From Pseudomonas marginalis (lineage in GTDB: Bacteria > Pseudomonadota > Gammaproteobacteria > Pseudomonadales > Pseudomonadaceae), in the NCBI RefSeq assembly GCF_001645105.1, contig NZ_LKEG01000023.1, positions 30,281 through 94,280 of the forward strand: DNA of 64,000 nucleotides. Reading direction: 5' to 3'. This document shows, one piece after another, positions 44,315 through 53,303 of the stretch. The translations under genes and the position numbers were made by a program. How positions within the stretch are numbered: the stretch's first letter is position 1; the number at the start of each line of letters is the position of its first letter. The notes beneath the pieces were generated by a model. That model did no database searches and had not been told where the DNA came from. It worked only from the letters and a program-made list of their open reading frames with translations.

Positions 44315-45490
44315 ATGCCTGCCGCCGCTCCCAGTTCAATGTCGATCACCCTGAAGATCGTCTCCATCGTCTTCTACACCTTCATCGCCTTTATCTGCAT
44401 CGGCCTGCCGATTGCGGTGATCCCAGGCTATGTGCACGAACAACTGGGCTTCAGCGCCGTGGTGGCCGGTGTCACGATCGGCTCGCAATACCTGGCCACC
44501 CTGCTCAGCCGCCCCATGGCCGGGCGCATGTCCGACACCGTCGGCACCAAACGTGCGATCGTGTTGGGGTTGGCGGGGATCCTCGTGAGTGGCGTGCTGA
44601 CGTTTTTCGCGACGCTGGTGGACAGCCTGCCGTCATTGAGCCTGGGCATTCTGATCGTCGCGCGGCTGTTGCTGGGCGTAGCCCAAGGGCTGATCGGCGT
44701 GGGCACCATCAGTTGGTGCATGGGCGCCGTCGGTGCCGAACACACGGCGCGCTCGATTTCGTGGAACGGCATTGCCTCCTACGGTGCCATCGCCATCGGT
44801 GCGCCGCTGGGCGTGGTGATGGTGGCCGAGTATGGCTACAACAGCCTCGGCATTGCGCTGTCGGTGTTGTCCGCATTGGGCCTGGTGCTGATCCGCAACA
44901 AACCCTCGGTGCCGGTAGTGCGCGGTGAGCGACTGCCGTTCTGGGCAGTATTCGGGCGTATCGCACCGTTTGGCGCCAGCCTGTGCCTGGCATCTATCGG
45001 CTACGGCACCCTCACCACCTTTATTACCCTGTATTACCTCAATCGCGGCTGGGCCGGCGCAGCGTACTGCCTGACCGTGTTCGGCGTGTGCTTTATCCTG
45101 TCACGGCTGGTGTTTATCTCGGCCATCAGCCGCTTTGGTGGCTTCCGTGCCGCGATTGCCTGCATGACCATCGAGACCTTGGGCCTGACGCTGCTCTGGC
45201 TCGCACCGTCCACCGGGGTGGCATTGATGGGGGCCGGGCTGACCGGCTTTGGCTTGTCACTGGTGTACCCGGCGCTGGGTGTGGAAGCCATCAAGCAGGT
45301 GCCCAACAGCAGCCGTGGCGCGGGACTGAGTGCGTATGCGGTGTTCTTTGATTTGGCCCTGGCGATTGCCGGGCCATTGATGGGCGCCGTGGCGCTGAAC
45401 CTCGGCTATGGCTGGATCTTCTTCTGCGCGGCACTGCTGTCGGTGACCGCACTGGGTCTGACGCTACTGCTCAAGCGCCGCGCTTACTGA
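44315..45490 (+). CDS. MFS transporter (YfcJ/YhhS-like)
   Basis: About 391 residues from the ATG at 44315; GTG at 44309 is an alternative. It has twelve hydrophobic segments and the MFS motif in GRMSDTVGTKRAIVLG. The second half contains RLVFISAISRFGGFRAAIA and GFGLSLVYPALGVEAIKQVPNSSRGAGLSAYAVF, as in the YfcJ/YhhS arabinose-efflux-like group. The substrate is unknown. Its 3' end overlaps the convergent hydrolase gene by 7 bases, so no terminator can lie between them. Confidence 0.85.
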   Translation: MPAAAPSSMSITLKIVSIVFYTFIAFICIGLPIAVIPGYVHEQLGFSAVVAGVTIGSQYLATLLSRPMAGRMSDTVGTKRAIVLGLAGILVSGVLTFFATLVDSLPSLSLGILIVARLLLGVAQGLIGVGTISWCMGAVGAEHTARSISWNGIASYGAIAIGAPLGVVMVAEYGYNSLGIALSVLSALGLVLIRNKPSVPVVRGERLPFWAVFGRIAPFGASLCLASIGYGTLTTFITLYYLNRGWAGAAYCLTVFGVCFILSRLVFISAISRFGGFRAAIACMTIETLGLTLLWLAPSTGVALMGAGLTGFGLSLVYPALGVEAIKQVPNSSRGAGLSAYAVFFDLALAIAGPLMGAVALNLGYGWIFFCAALLSVTALGLTLLLKRRAY

Positions 45491-46521
45491 TCAGCCGTCT
45501 GCAAACCGGCGCGGGTGGATTGGCCGAGGGTGTGGCTGAAAAAACGCCCTGCCTCGGAAATCAGGTCGCGGTGAATGCCCTCGCGGTCGACGCCATCGGC
45601 ATCGGTGCAAATCGCCGGCATTGCGGCCAACTGATCGCTGTCGCACGGTGCCATGAACACGAAATGCCCGGCCCCGGCCAGCAGTTTGAAGTCCGGCGGT
45701 TCCGGCAGTTTGCGCGCCAGGGCCGCCGCGTTCTTGTCCACGGCCACCAGCTTGTCGCCGTCGCCGCTGTAGAGCAGCACCGGCACATGCACATCCGCCA
45801 GGGTGTGGCGACCAAACATCAGGCTCAGCGGTGCCATCAGCATCAAGGCATGAATACGCGGGTCGGACTGCGGTTGCAGGTCGTCACGGTCCACCACCAG
45901 TTCACCCTTGGTGGTGCAGGCGTCGCGGTCTTCCGGGCGCTCCTGGCAATAACGGCGCAACCGGTCGAAGTCCGGCTTGGCACCGGCCAGGATCAACGCG
46001 GTCTCGCCCCCAGCGGAATAACCGATAACCCCCACTTGGTCGATGTTGACGAACGGCGAGAGCATCGGGTCGCCCAAGGTCGCGGTGATCGCTTCGGAAA
46101 TCTGGATCGGCCGGCCATACAGGTTACTCACCGTGCCCAGGCGGCTGTGGTCCTTGTAGTTGTCGCCGGGGTGCAACACCGCCAACACCACGAAGCCTTT
46201 GCGCGCCAATGAGGTGGCCAGGTCATGCAGGGCCAGCGGCGTGCCGGTGTTGCCGTGGGACAACATCAACATCGGGAAACGGCCGATGGCAATTTTGGAG
46301 TCTTCGGTGGCGGCGACGTGGTACGCACCCAATTGTGTGGTGTGCTCAAGCCCGGTGGACGGGTAAAAGGCCACGGCCTTCATCGGCTGCAAGTCCAGCG
46401 GATCAAGAAACGTCATGCGATGGAAACCCACACTCCAATGCGGGTGCGGTGCCGGCGCAGCGTGCACTGAAATCAGGCCGCCGAGCAGGGAAAGAACCAT
46501 AACAGCACAAAGACGCATCAT
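45484..46521 (-). CDS. Exported alpha/beta hydrolase (PAF-acetylhydrolase/dienelactone-hydrolase-like)
   Basis: 345 residues from 46521 (a second ATG is the next codon). A signal peptide ends SVHA-AP. The fold markers are clear: LMLSHGNTGTP for the oxyanion region, the nucleophile elbow GYSAGGE, an acid in YSGDGDKLVAVD and the histidine in AGAGHFVFMAP. An insertion with RRYCQERPEDRDACTT suggests a cysteine pair. The family is annotated as platelet-activating-factor acetylhydrolase-like or plasma hydrolases; the natural ester is unknown. It acts in the periplasm. Confidence 0.85.
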   Translation of the reverse strand: MMRLCAVMVLSLLGGLISVHAAPAPHPHWSVGFHRMTFLDPLDLQPMKAVAFYPSTGLEHTTQLGAYHVAATEDSKIAIGRFPMLMLSHGNTGTPLALHDLATSLARKGFVVLAVLHPGDNYKDHSRLGTVSNLYGRPIQISEAITATLGDPMLSPFVNIDQVGVIGYSAGGETALILAGAKPDFDRLRRYCQERPEDRDACTTKGELVVDRDDLQPQSDPRIHALMLMAPLSLMFGRHTLADVHVPVLLYSGDGDKLVAVDKNAAALARKLPEPPDFKLLAGAGHFVFMAPCDSDQLAAMPAICTDADGVDREGIHRDLISEAGRFFSHTLGQSTRAGLQTADQ

Positions 46522-46728
46522 GGGGATGTCCACCTTTGCTGCGTGAGAACCGACATATCGAAGAAACGTCCAGGTTGTTAAACCCATGCTTGCACAACCT
46601 GGGCCAAAGTAATGACAGCGGGTAAACGAAAAAACTCCGTACTCCGGTCGTTTTCAGGCGAGCAGAATACAGAGTTTAGGCGCCCGGCTTCAGATTGAAA
46701 CCGAGGAAGGGCGAAATTTACACAAGCC

Positions 46729-47340
46729 TTACGCGGCGGCGAACAATTGTTCGTTGATCAGTACGTTGGCGTCGCTCAGGGCTTTGCTGCGCACTTCGTC
46801 ACCGTAGGCCAGGCCTTCGGCACGCACGATCTCGATATCGGTGATGCCCAGGAAGCCAAACAGCAGTTTCAGGTAGCCTTCATGGGCGGCACCCGTGGCT
46901 TGCCCGGCATGCATGCCACCGGACGTGGACACGATGATGACTTTCTTGTTGCCGCACAGGCCTTCCGGACCGGCTTCGCTGTAGCGGAACGTCTGGCCGG
47001 CGACGGCGATGCGGTCGATCCAGGCTTTCAACTGGGTTGGAATAGTGAAGTTGTACATCGGCGCACCCACCACCACCGCATCGGCGGCGAGGAACTCGGC
47101 CAGCGACGATGCGCTCAGCTCGGCCTCATGCTTTTGCGCGGCATCACGCAGCTCGGCAGCGGTGCCCAGCGCGCCCAAGGTCGCGCCGGAGAAGTGGTTG
47201 ATGCCTTCGCTGGCCAAGTCACGGTAGGTCACTTCCACACCCGGCTCCGCAGCTTGCCAGGCCTTGACCACGCCGGCGCTGAGCTGACGGGACGCCGAGT
47301 TGTCGCCGAGGATGCTGGAATCGATATGCAACAGTTTCAT
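46729..47340 (-). CDS. azoR: FMN-dependent NADH-azoreductase AzoR
   Basis: A 203-residue flavodoxin-fold quinone/azo reductase. The N-terminal [20 protein letters not shown] gives the FMN phosphate loop. [18 protein letters not shown] is the AzoR signature contacting the isoalloxazine, and VSTSGGMH the third flavin loop. It reduces azo dyes and quinones by two-electron transfer with NADH in the cytosol. The gene is divergent from a LysR regulator with a dyad in the 125-base gap, the usual setting for pseudomonad azoR genes. Confidence 0.92.
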   Translation of the reverse strand: MKLLHIDSSILGDNSASRQLSAGVVKAWQAAEPGVEVTYRDLASEGINHFSGATLGALGTAAELRDAAQKHEAELSASSLAEFLAADAVVVGAPMYNFTIPTQLKAWIDRIAVAGQTFRYSEAGPEGLCGNKKVIIVSTSGGMHAGQATGAAHEGYLKLLFGFLGITDIEIVRAEGLAYGDEVRSKALSDANVLINEQLFAAA

Positions 47341-47435
47341 GGTGGATCTCCGAGGTGGGATCGACAGTGGCGATCAGATGGTGGTGATCCTACGCATCAA
47401 ACGAATAGTCGATAAGTCAGCTCAAATGCGATAGT

Positions 47436-47455
47436 TTGTCCCACTGACAGGACAA
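47436..47455. promoter_or_regulatory. Dyad in the azoR-lysR intergenic region
   Basis: TTGTCC at 47436-47441 and GGACAA at 47450-47455 form a 6-bp inverted repeat with an 8-base centre. It ends 10 bases before the LysR start and 95 bases from azoR. This is the spacing expected of a LysR site that autorepresses its own gene. Confidence 0.5.
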
Positions 47456-47465
47456 TAGGCTGACC

Positions 47466-48374
47466 ATGCAAGACCTCAACGACCTCTACTATTTCGCCAA
47501 AGTCGTGGAAGCCGGCGGCTTCGCGGCGGCCGGGCGCCTGCTGGGGATTCCCAAGTCCCGGTTGTCGCGACGCATCGCCGAGCTGGAAGAACGCCTCGGC
47601 GCGCGCCTGCTGCAACGCACCACCCGCCAATTGACGCTTACCGCCGTCGGCGAGCGTTACCTGCGGCATTGCCAGGCGATGCTGCTGGAAGCGGAAATGG
47701 CCGATGAGGCCGTCGCCAGCATGTCCAGTGAGCCCCGTGGGCGGCTGCGGGTGAGCTGTCCGGTGGGCATGGCCCAGCACATCCTGCCGGAACTGGTCGC
47801 GGGTTTTCTCGCAGCCCACCCTCAGGTGCAATTGGAGATGACCCTGGTCAACCGCCGCGTCGACCTGGTGGCCGAGGGCATCGATGTGGCCCTGCGTGTG
47901 CGCGAGCTCGGTGATGAAGACCCCTTGCTGGTCACCAAGCGCCTGCGTCAGGCGCAGACCGTGCTGGTGGCCAGCCCCGCGTTGATGCTCGGTCGTCAGG
48001 TGGCCAGCCTTGAGGACCTCAAGCAATTGCCGATCCTCGGGGCGCTGGAGGCGGATCGCCTGGTGCATCAGCGCATTATCGACCCGCAGGGCCATGCCCA
48101 CGAGCTGGCGATGGAGGCCCGGCTGGGTATCGACGACTTCATCGTGCGCAAAACCAGCGCCATCATGGGCCTGGGCTTCACCATACTGCCGATGATGTAC
48201 TGTGAAGCCGAACTGGCCAGCGGCCAGTTGGTACAACTGCTGCCGGAATGGTCGTTGCCGGGCGGCTGGCTGCAAGCGGTGTACCCGCATCGCCGTGGCG
48301 TGTTGCCGGCCATCCGCGCCTGGATCGATTACCTGGAAGAAGGTTTCAAAGGCTGTGGAGACCGCCTGCTATGA
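47466..48374 (+). CDS. LysR-family transcriptional regulator
   Basis: A 302-residue LysR protein. The N-terminal winged helix is canonical: LNDLYYFAKVVEAGGFAAAGRLLGIPKSRLSRRIAELEERLGARL. The effector domain begins RGRLRVSCPVGMAQHILPELV, as in the AaeR/CrgA group, and ends with a PMMYCEAELASGQL region. It is divergent from azoR, which it most likely controls in response to quinones or other electrophiles. The MmcQ/YjbR gene overlaps its stop by 4 bases, so both are made together. Confidence 0.9.
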   Translation: MQDLNDLYYFAKVVEAGGFAAAGRLLGIPKSRLSRRIAELEERLGARLLQRTTRQLTLTAVGERYLRHCQAMLLEAEMADEAVASMSSEPRGRLRVSCPVGMAQHILPELVAGFLAAHPQVQLEMTLVNRRVDLVAEGIDVALRVRELGDEDPLLVTKRLRQAQTVLVASPALMLGRQVASLEDLKQLPILGALEADRLVHQRIIDPQGHAHELAMEARLGIDDFIVRKTSAIMGLGFTILPMMYCEAELASGQLVQLLPEWSLPGGWLQAVYPHRRGVLPAIRAWIDYLEEGFKGCGDRLL

Positions 48375-48727
48375 AGATGACCGAAGCCCAAGTCGCGACC
48401 TTCTGCCTGAGCCTGCCCGGCGCGCGGGAGGACTACAAATGGGGCGGCGTGCGGGTATTCTCGATTGCCGGCAACAAGATGTTCGCCCTGCAAAACCTGC
48501 GCGGTGACTCGCTGGCGTTCAAGGTCGACAAGGAATTGTTCCTCGGCCATGTGGACCGCCCAGGCATCCACCCGGCGCCGTACCTGGCACGTGCGCAGTG
48601 GATCATCATGAACACGCCCTACCCGCTGGGCGCCGAGGAGCTGCGTGGCTTGTTGCAGCGCTCCCACCAGTTGGTGGTGAGCAAACTGCCCAAGCGCACG
48701 CAGATCGGGTTGTTGCTAGAGGATTGA
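48371..48727 (+). CDS. MmcQ/YjbR-family protein
   Basis: A 118-residue protein starting at the ATGA overlap with the LysR gene. It has the CyaY-like double-wing fold of YjbR: VATFCLSLPGAREDYKWGGVRVFSIAGNKMFAL, then AFKVDKELFLGHVDRPGIHPAPYLARAQWI and the final LVVSKLPKRTQIG. Members bind DNA weakly in structural work, but their role is unknown. Its last 12 bases overlap the end of the convergent DUF1294 gene. Confidence 0.87.
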   Translation: MKMTEAQVATFCLSLPGAREDYKWGGVRVFSIAGNKMFALQNLRGDSLAFKVDKELFLGHVDRPGIHPAPYLARAQWIIMNTPYPLGAEELRGLLQRSHQLVVSKLPKRTQIGLLLED

Positions 48728-49099
48728 AACCAGGGTACCGCCGAGGAACATCTGGTCCAGCCAAAACACCTGGTGCAGCAACACGATCACCCAGAACAGC
48801 ACTTGGTAGGACACCTTGCGCGTCTTGTGCCGGAACACCTGCTGCGCAATCAACGCGCCCGGCCAACCGCCTGCCAGCTCGACGGCGTGCAGGATATTTT
48901 CCGGCGTGCGCCAGCTGTCGGTGCGCGCCTTGCGCTTGTCGCTCCAGTACAGGAAGAACGCGATCACGCTGACCACGCCATAGGCCACCAGCGGGATCAG
49001 CGTCTCGCCACGCTGCCACACCAATACCGAACCCAACAACGGCGCCGCGCACAGCAGCACAAAGATCGCCGCCTTCAGGCGTGGGTGCTGGATCATCAT
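48716..49099 (-). CDS. DUF1294 inner-membrane protein
   Basis: A 127-residue protein with four hydrophobic segments ([38 protein letters not shown] and two after residue 90). The DUF1294 signature is complete: [49 protein letters not shown]. Function is unknown; in other bacteria the domain is sometimes fused to a cold-shock domain, which is absent here. It overlaps uppP by 4 bases upstream, so the two are translationally coupled. Confidence 0.85.
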   Translation of the reverse strand: MMIQHPRLKAAIFVLLCAAPLLGSVLVWQRGETLIPLVAYGVVSVIAFFLYWSDKRKARTDSWRTPENILHAVELAGGWPGALIAQQVFRHKTRKVSYQVLFWVIVLLHQVFWLDQMFLGGTLVSIL

Positions 49100-49926
49100 G
49101 CCTTGGCCGCGGTCCAGTCTATCCAGCCGAACTGCCAGGTCGCCAGGATCAGCAAACCGAACGCAATGCGGTACCAGGCAAACGCGGCATAGCTGTGACT
49201 GGCAATGAACTTGAGCAGGCCCTTGACCGCGATCATCGCGAAGATAAACGAGGTCACGAAGCCGATGACGAACACCGGCAGGTCCGCCGGCTGGAACAGG
49301 TCACGGTACTTGTAGCCCGAATACACTGCCGCGCCGACCATGGTTGGCATGGCCAGGAAGAACGAAAACTCGGTGGCGGTCTTGCGTGACAGCCCGAACA
49401 ACAGGCCGCCGATAATGGTCGAGCCCGAACGCGAGGTGCCAGGGATCATCGCCAGGCACTGCGCCAGGCCGACTTTGAGCGCGTCTTTCCAGGTGATGTC
49501 ATCGACGGTCTCGGCATGCACTTCATGTTCACGACGCTCGGCCCACAACATGACGATGCCGCCCAGCACCAGGGCCGTGGCCACGGTGATCGGGTTGAAC
49601 AGGTAGTGGTGAATCACGTCAGCGAAAATCACCCCCAACACCACCGCCGGCATAAAGGCGATCAGCAGGTTGACGGTAAACCGCTGGGCCTTGCGCTGGG
49701 TCGGCAGGCCGCTGACCACTTCGAAAATCTTGCCCCGGAACTCCCACACCACGGCCAGGATGGCGCCCAGCTGAATGATGATATTGAACGCGTTGAAACG
49801 GTCGCCGGTAAAGTCGAGCAAGTCGGCGACGATGATCTGGTGGCCGGTGCTGGAAATCGGCAGGAACTCGGTAAGCCCCTCCACAACGCCAAGAATCACT
49901 GCCTGAATGGCGGTCCAAAAATCCAT
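49096..49926 (-). CDS. uppP: Undecaprenyl-diphosphatase UppP (BacA)
   Basis: A 276-residue membrane phosphatase that recycles undecaprenyl pyrophosphate for peptidoglycan and O-antigen synthesis; overproduction gives bacitracin resistance in other bacteria. Both active-site motifs are present: [16 protein letters not shown] in the first half and [17 protein letters not shown] in the second. About eight hydrophobic segments are seen. The gene is followed by DUF1294 with a 4-base overlap. A 219-base region separates it from the divergent chemoreceptor gene. Confidence 0.95.
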   Translation of the reverse strand: MDFWTAIQAVILGVVEGLTEFLPISSTGHQIIVADLLDFTGDRFNAFNIIIQLGAILAVVWEFRGKIFEVVSGLPTQRKAQRFTVNLLIAFMPAVVLGVIFADVIHHYLFNPITVATALVLGGIVMLWAERREHEVHAETVDDITWKDALKVGLAQCLAMIPGTSRSGSTIIGGLLFGLSRKTATEFSFFLAMPTMVGAAVYSGYKYRDLFQPADLPVFVIGFVTSFIFAMIAVKGLLKFIASHSYAAFAWYRIAFGLLILATWQFGWIDWTAAKA

Positions 49927-50145
49927 ACTTCCCCCAAAGGTCTTGCTCTACGGCAAGCCTTGTTAATCTTTTTAATGGTTCACTGACGACAAGACACAGC
50001 GCTGAGTTTCAACCCCACGCTGCAAAAATCCTGTGAAAAATCAGACAGTACTCAGGTTTTTCGATTACAGGCCGAAAGCCTATCAGACAAGGCGTAAAAG
50101 TCGATGTGGCGCCCACAATTATAAAAAGCCCGGAGTGACAGGACG

Positions 50146-51780
50146 ATGAACAGTTTGCGCAATATGTCGATCAGCCGACGGCTCTGGCTGATCCTGATAG
50201 TCGCCGTGCTGATGCTGATGGCCCTGGGTTTGCTGATGCTCAAGCAGATCCATGACGACCTCTACCAGGCCAAGCGCCTGCAGACCCAACACGTGGTCCA
50301 GACCGCCAGCGGTATCCTGACGTTTTATCACAGCTTAGAAACCACCGGCGTGATGACCCGCGAAGCCGCCCAGAAACAAGCCATGAACGCGGTGCGCGGC
50401 TTGCGCTACGACCATGACGACTATTTCTGGATCAACGACCTCACGCCCGTGATGATCATGCATCCGGCCAACCCCAAGCTCGACGGCCAGAACCTGTCGG
50501 CGATCCGCGACCCCGACGGGTTTGCCGTGTTCAATGAATTCGTGATCCTGGCCAAGGCCAAGGGCGCGGGCATCGTCAACTATCGCTGGCCGAAGCCGGG
50601 TGCCGAAGCGCCCGTGGCCAAGACCTCGTATATCCAACTGTTCGAGCCGTGGGGCTGGATCATCGGTTCCGGGGTCTACGTGGATGATGTACAGGCCGAG
50701 TTCAGCGGCCAGGTCTGGAAAACCTCGTTTATCGGCTTGGGCATCGCGGTGGTCATGGCATTGCTGGTCTCGCTGATCGCCCGCAGCATTGTGCGGCCGC
50801 TGCAGGACGCCGTGAATGCCATGGGCAACATCGCCAGCGGCGAAAGCGACCTCACCCGCAGCCTCGATACCCATGGCCAGGACGAAGTCACCCAACTGTC
50901 CCAACACTTCAACAGCTTTACCGCCAAGCTGCGCCAGGTGGTGAGCCAGTTGCAGGCGTGCGCCAACGCATTGGGCCAGTCCTCGCAGGAGCTGGGCGCC
51001 AACGCCACCCAGGCCCATGACCGCAGCCAGCAACAGTCCCAGCAGATGGAACTGGTGGCCACGGCCATCAACGAAGTCACCTACGGCGTGCAGGACGTGG
51101 CCAAGAACGCCGAACACGCCGCCAGCGAAATGCGCGATGCCCAGGCCCAGGCGCAGCAAGGCCAGGTCAACATCGACGGCAGCCTGCAGCAGATCGACCA
51201 GCTCTCGGGCACCATCAGCCAGGCGGTGGAAGTGATTCGCACCCTGTCCGCCGAAAGTACCCAGATCGGCAGCGTGCTTGAGGTCATCCGCTCCATCGCA
51301 GACCAGACCAACCTGCTGGCCCTTAACGCGGCGATTGAAGCGGCACGCGCGGGCGAACAAGGCCGTGGCTTTGCCGTGGTGGCCGATGAAGTGCGCCTGC
51401 TGGCCCAGCGCACGCAAAAGTCCACCGCCGAGATCCAGGGCATGATCGAGCGCCTGCAAGGCCACTCGGAAGCGGCGGTTAAGGTGATCAGCGACAGTCA
51501 CAGCGCCTCGCAACTGACCATCGAACAGGCCGGCCAGGCCGGCGCCAGCCTGACCGCCATCGGGCAAGCCCTGAATAACCTCAACGGCCTGAATGCGTCG
51601 ATTGCCAGCGCCACCCTGCAACAGGCCCATGTGGTGGAAGATATCAACCAGAACGTCACCCAGGCCGCCGGTTTGTCCCACAGCACGGCGCTGGCGGCGG
51701 AACAGTCGAGCGTGGCGAGTGCGCAATTGCGCGGGTTGAGCGAACAACTCGACGGCCTGCTGCGCCAATTCAAAGTGTAG
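50146..51780 (+). CDS. Methyl-accepting chemotaxis protein with single Cache (sCache_2) domain
   Basis: A 544-residue chemoreceptor. Transmembrane helix 1 is at about 10-31. The periplasmic sCache_2 domain (about 35-185) shows [29 protein letters not shown] and [18 protein letters not shown]. Helix 2 is at about 190-211, followed by HAMP and a signalling domain with the conserved hairpin tip [20 protein letters not shown]. sCache_2 receptors commonly sense small carboxylates, but the ligand is not readable here. No CheB/CheR docking pentapeptide ends the protein (QFKV). The REP element B begins 3 bases after the stop. Confidence 0.92.
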   Translation: MNSLRNMSISRRLWLILIVAVLMLMALGLLMLKQIHDDLYQAKRLQTQHVVQTASGILTFYHSLETTGVMTREAAQKQAMNAVRGLRYDHDDYFWINDLTPVMIMHPANPKLDGQNLSAIRDPDGFAVFNEFVILAKAKGAGIVNYRWPKPGAEAPVAKTSYIQLFEPWGWIIGSGVYVDDVQAEFSGQVWKTSFIGLGIAVVMALLVSLIARSIVRPLQDAVNAMGNIASGESDLTRSLDTHGQDEVTQLSQHFNSFTAKLRQVVSQLQACANALGQSSQELGANATQAHDRSQQQSQQMELVATAINEVTYGVQDVAKNAEHAASEMRDAQAQAQQGQVNIDGSLQQIDQLSGTISQAVEVIRTLSAESTQIGSVLEVIRSIADQTNLLALNAAIEAARAGEQGRGFAVVADEVRLLAQRTQKSTAEIQGMIERLQGHSEAAVKVISDSHSASQLTIEQAGQAGASLTAIGQALNNLNGLNASIASATLQQAHVVEDINQNVTQAAGLSHSTALAAEQSSVASAQLRGLSEQLDGLLRQFKV

Positions 51781-51782
51781 TT

Positions 51783-51872
51783 TTGTGGTGGGCGGGCTTG
51801 TTGTGGTGAGCAGTCCTATTGTGGTTAGCGGGCCTATTGTGATGAGCAGGCTTGTTGTGGTGAGCGGGCTTG
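51783..51872 (+). repeat. Five exact-period 18-bp tandem units at the head of REP B
   Basis: Units at 51783, 51801, 51819, 51837 and 51855 each span 18 bases without gaps. They vary around TTGTGGTGAGCGGGCTTG; the last is closest to consensus and runs into the REP stem. The same unit occurs twice per end in element A and once per end in C and D, so this is a local expansion. Confidence 0.9.
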
Positions 51873-51990
51873 CCCCGCGCTGGGCTGCGTAGCAGCCCCA
51901 ATAAATACGCCGCGTATTGCCTGACAGTATGCGGCGATTGGTTTTAGGGCTGCTGCGCAGCCCAGCGCGGGGCAAGCCCGCTCACTACAA
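51783..51990. repeat. REP/BIME element B
   Basis: After the tandem head, the stem from 51855 is complementary to the right arm ending at 51990 (one unit, CAAGCCCGCTCACTACAA). The inner hairpin contains the pair GCCGC/GCGGC around TATTGCCTGACAGTAT. The internal segment 51903-51950 is nearly the reverse complement of 53176-53224 in element C, so B and C are opposite in orientation and flank pnuC-nadR. Confidence 0.88.
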
Positions 51991-52059
51991 CAGCCAATTC
52001 CTAGACCCACCTTCTTTGGTTACAATCCCCGCCCTCTCCCACTCTCCCAAGGAACCACC

Positions 52060-52623
52060 ATGTCCGGGCTTGAACTGTTCGCCGCCGCCCTGGGGGTGAT
52101 CGCCGTATGGCTGACGGTCAAGCAGAACCCTTGGTGCTGGCCCATCGGGCTGGTGATGGTGTTGCTGTACACCTGGGTGTTCTTCGACGTAAAACTCTAT
52201 TCCGACATGCTCTTGCAGGTGGTCTACGCCGCGCTGCAAGTCTACGGTTGGTGGCAGTGGACCCGCGCCGGCGAGGTCCAGCAGGGCCGCCAAGTGACGA
52301 GCCTCGGTGTGCCAGCGATCACGGCCAGCCTGGCGGTGGGGGCAATCGGCAGCTTGCTGCTCGGCGCCGCGATGGCGCACTGGACCGACGCCGCCCAACC
52401 CTGGCTGGATGCCGCCCTGACCGGTTTCAGCCTGGTGGCGCAACTGTGGATGGCGCAGAAGCGCGTGCAGTGCTGGCCACTGTGGATTGCCGTGGACGTG
52501 ATCTTCGTCGGGCTGTTTGTCTACAAAGGCCTCTACCTCACCGCCGCGCTCTACGCGCTGTTCACCGTGATCGCCATGCAAGGCTGGCGCGAATGGCGCG
52601 CCGACCCGGCGTTGCACGCATGA
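52060..52623 (+). CDS. pnuC: Nicotinamide riboside transporter PnuC
   Basis: A 187-residue inner-membrane protein with about seven hydrophobic segments. The PnuC hallmarks are present: LTVKQNPWCWPIGLVMVLLYTWVFFDVKLYSDMLLQ, then VYGWWQWTRAG and AQKRVQCWPLWIAVDVIFVGLF. It admits nicotinamide riboside by facilitated diffusion; phosphorylation by the next gene product traps it. AAGGA lies upstream of the ATG. The NadR-type kinase gene overlaps its stop by 4 bases. Confidence 0.92.
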   Translation: MSGLELFAAALGVIAVWLTVKQNPWCWPIGLVMVLLYTWVFFDVKLYSDMLLQVVYAALQVYGWWQWTRAGEVQQGRQVTSLGVPAITASLAVGAIGSLLLGAAMAHWTDAAQPWLDAALTGFSLVAQLWMAQKRVQCWPLWIAVDVIFVGLFVYKGLYLTAALYALFTVIAMQGWREWRADPALHA

Positions 52624-53138
52624 AGGTGGTGGTACTGGCCGGGCCGGAATCCAGTGGTAAAAGCTGGCTGGCGACGGAGCTGCAAGCGCAGTTTGGCGGG
52701 TTGATGGTGCGTGAATACGTGCGCGAATTCATCGACCATCACCAGCGTGATACCTGCCTTGCGGATATCCCGGCCATCGCCCGTGGCCAACTCGCCTGGG
52801 AAGACGCCGCCCGCGCCGAACAGCCCCGCCTGCTGATCCTCGATACGCACTTGCTGACCAACAAACTGTGGAGCCAGACCCTGTTTGGCGACTACCCGGC
52901 CTGGCTGGACGACGAACTGCTGGCTCGGCACTACGACCTGCACCTGCTGCTGTCGCCGGAAGATGTGGAGTGGACGGCCGATGGGCAACGCTGCCAACCT
53001 GAGCTGGCCGACCGCAGGGCGTTTTTCCAGGACAGCCTGGACTGGATGCAGCAGCACCAGCAACCCGTCGTGGTCATCAGGGGAAATTGGGAAAAACGCC
53101 GGAGCGCCGCATTCACCGCAGTAGAACAGCTGTTGTAG
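52620..53138 (+). CDS. NadR-type nicotinamide riboside kinase (stand-alone ATPase domain)
   Basis: A 172-residue P-loop kinase: Walker A GPESSGKSWLA, then REYVREFIDHH, LLILDTHLLTNKLWS and the lid LLLSPEDVEWTADGQR. This corresponds to the C-terminal kinase part of NadR; the helix-turn-helix and NMN adenylyltransferase parts of E. coli NadR are absent. Paired with PnuC it makes NMN for NAD salvage. The stop codon TAG (53136-53138) lies inside the first 18-bp unit of REP element C, so the repeat supplies the end of the gene. Confidence 0.88.
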   Translation: MKVVVLAGPESSGKSWLATELQAQFGGLMVREYVREFIDHHQRDTCLADIPAIARGQLAWEDAARAEQPRLLILDTHLLTNKLWSQTLFGDYPAWLDDELLARHYDLHLLLSPEDVEWTADGQRCQPELADRRAFFQDSLDWMQQHQQPVVVIRGNWEKRRSAAFTAVEQLL

Positions 53139-53283
53139 TGAGCGGGCTTGCCCCGCGCTGGGCTGCGTAGCAGCCCTAAAACCAATCGCCGCATACTGTC
53201 AGGCAGTACGCGGCGTATTTATTAGGGCGGCTTCGCCCCCCAGCGCGGGCGGTGCGACGATTCGACAAGCCCGCTCACCACAA
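53133..53283. repeat. REP/BIME element C, chimeric
   Basis: The left unit TTGTAGTGAGCGGGCTTG (53133-53150) pairs with the right unit CAAGCCCGCTCACCACAA (53266-53283). Between the GCGCGGG of the right arm and the right unit there is an extra segment at 53250-53265. GGGCGGTGCGACGATTCGAC at 53247-53266 is identical to 31665-31684 in the small REP of a different class. The element is inverted relative to B. Confidence 0.88.
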
Positions 53284-53303
53284 CAAACCCGCGCGCCCCC
53301 CCG

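Noticed and set aside
51783..51990. Repeat array considered as a CRISPR
   Set aside because: The 18-bp units are contiguous without spacers, there are no cas genes, and the unit is the end of a REP element.
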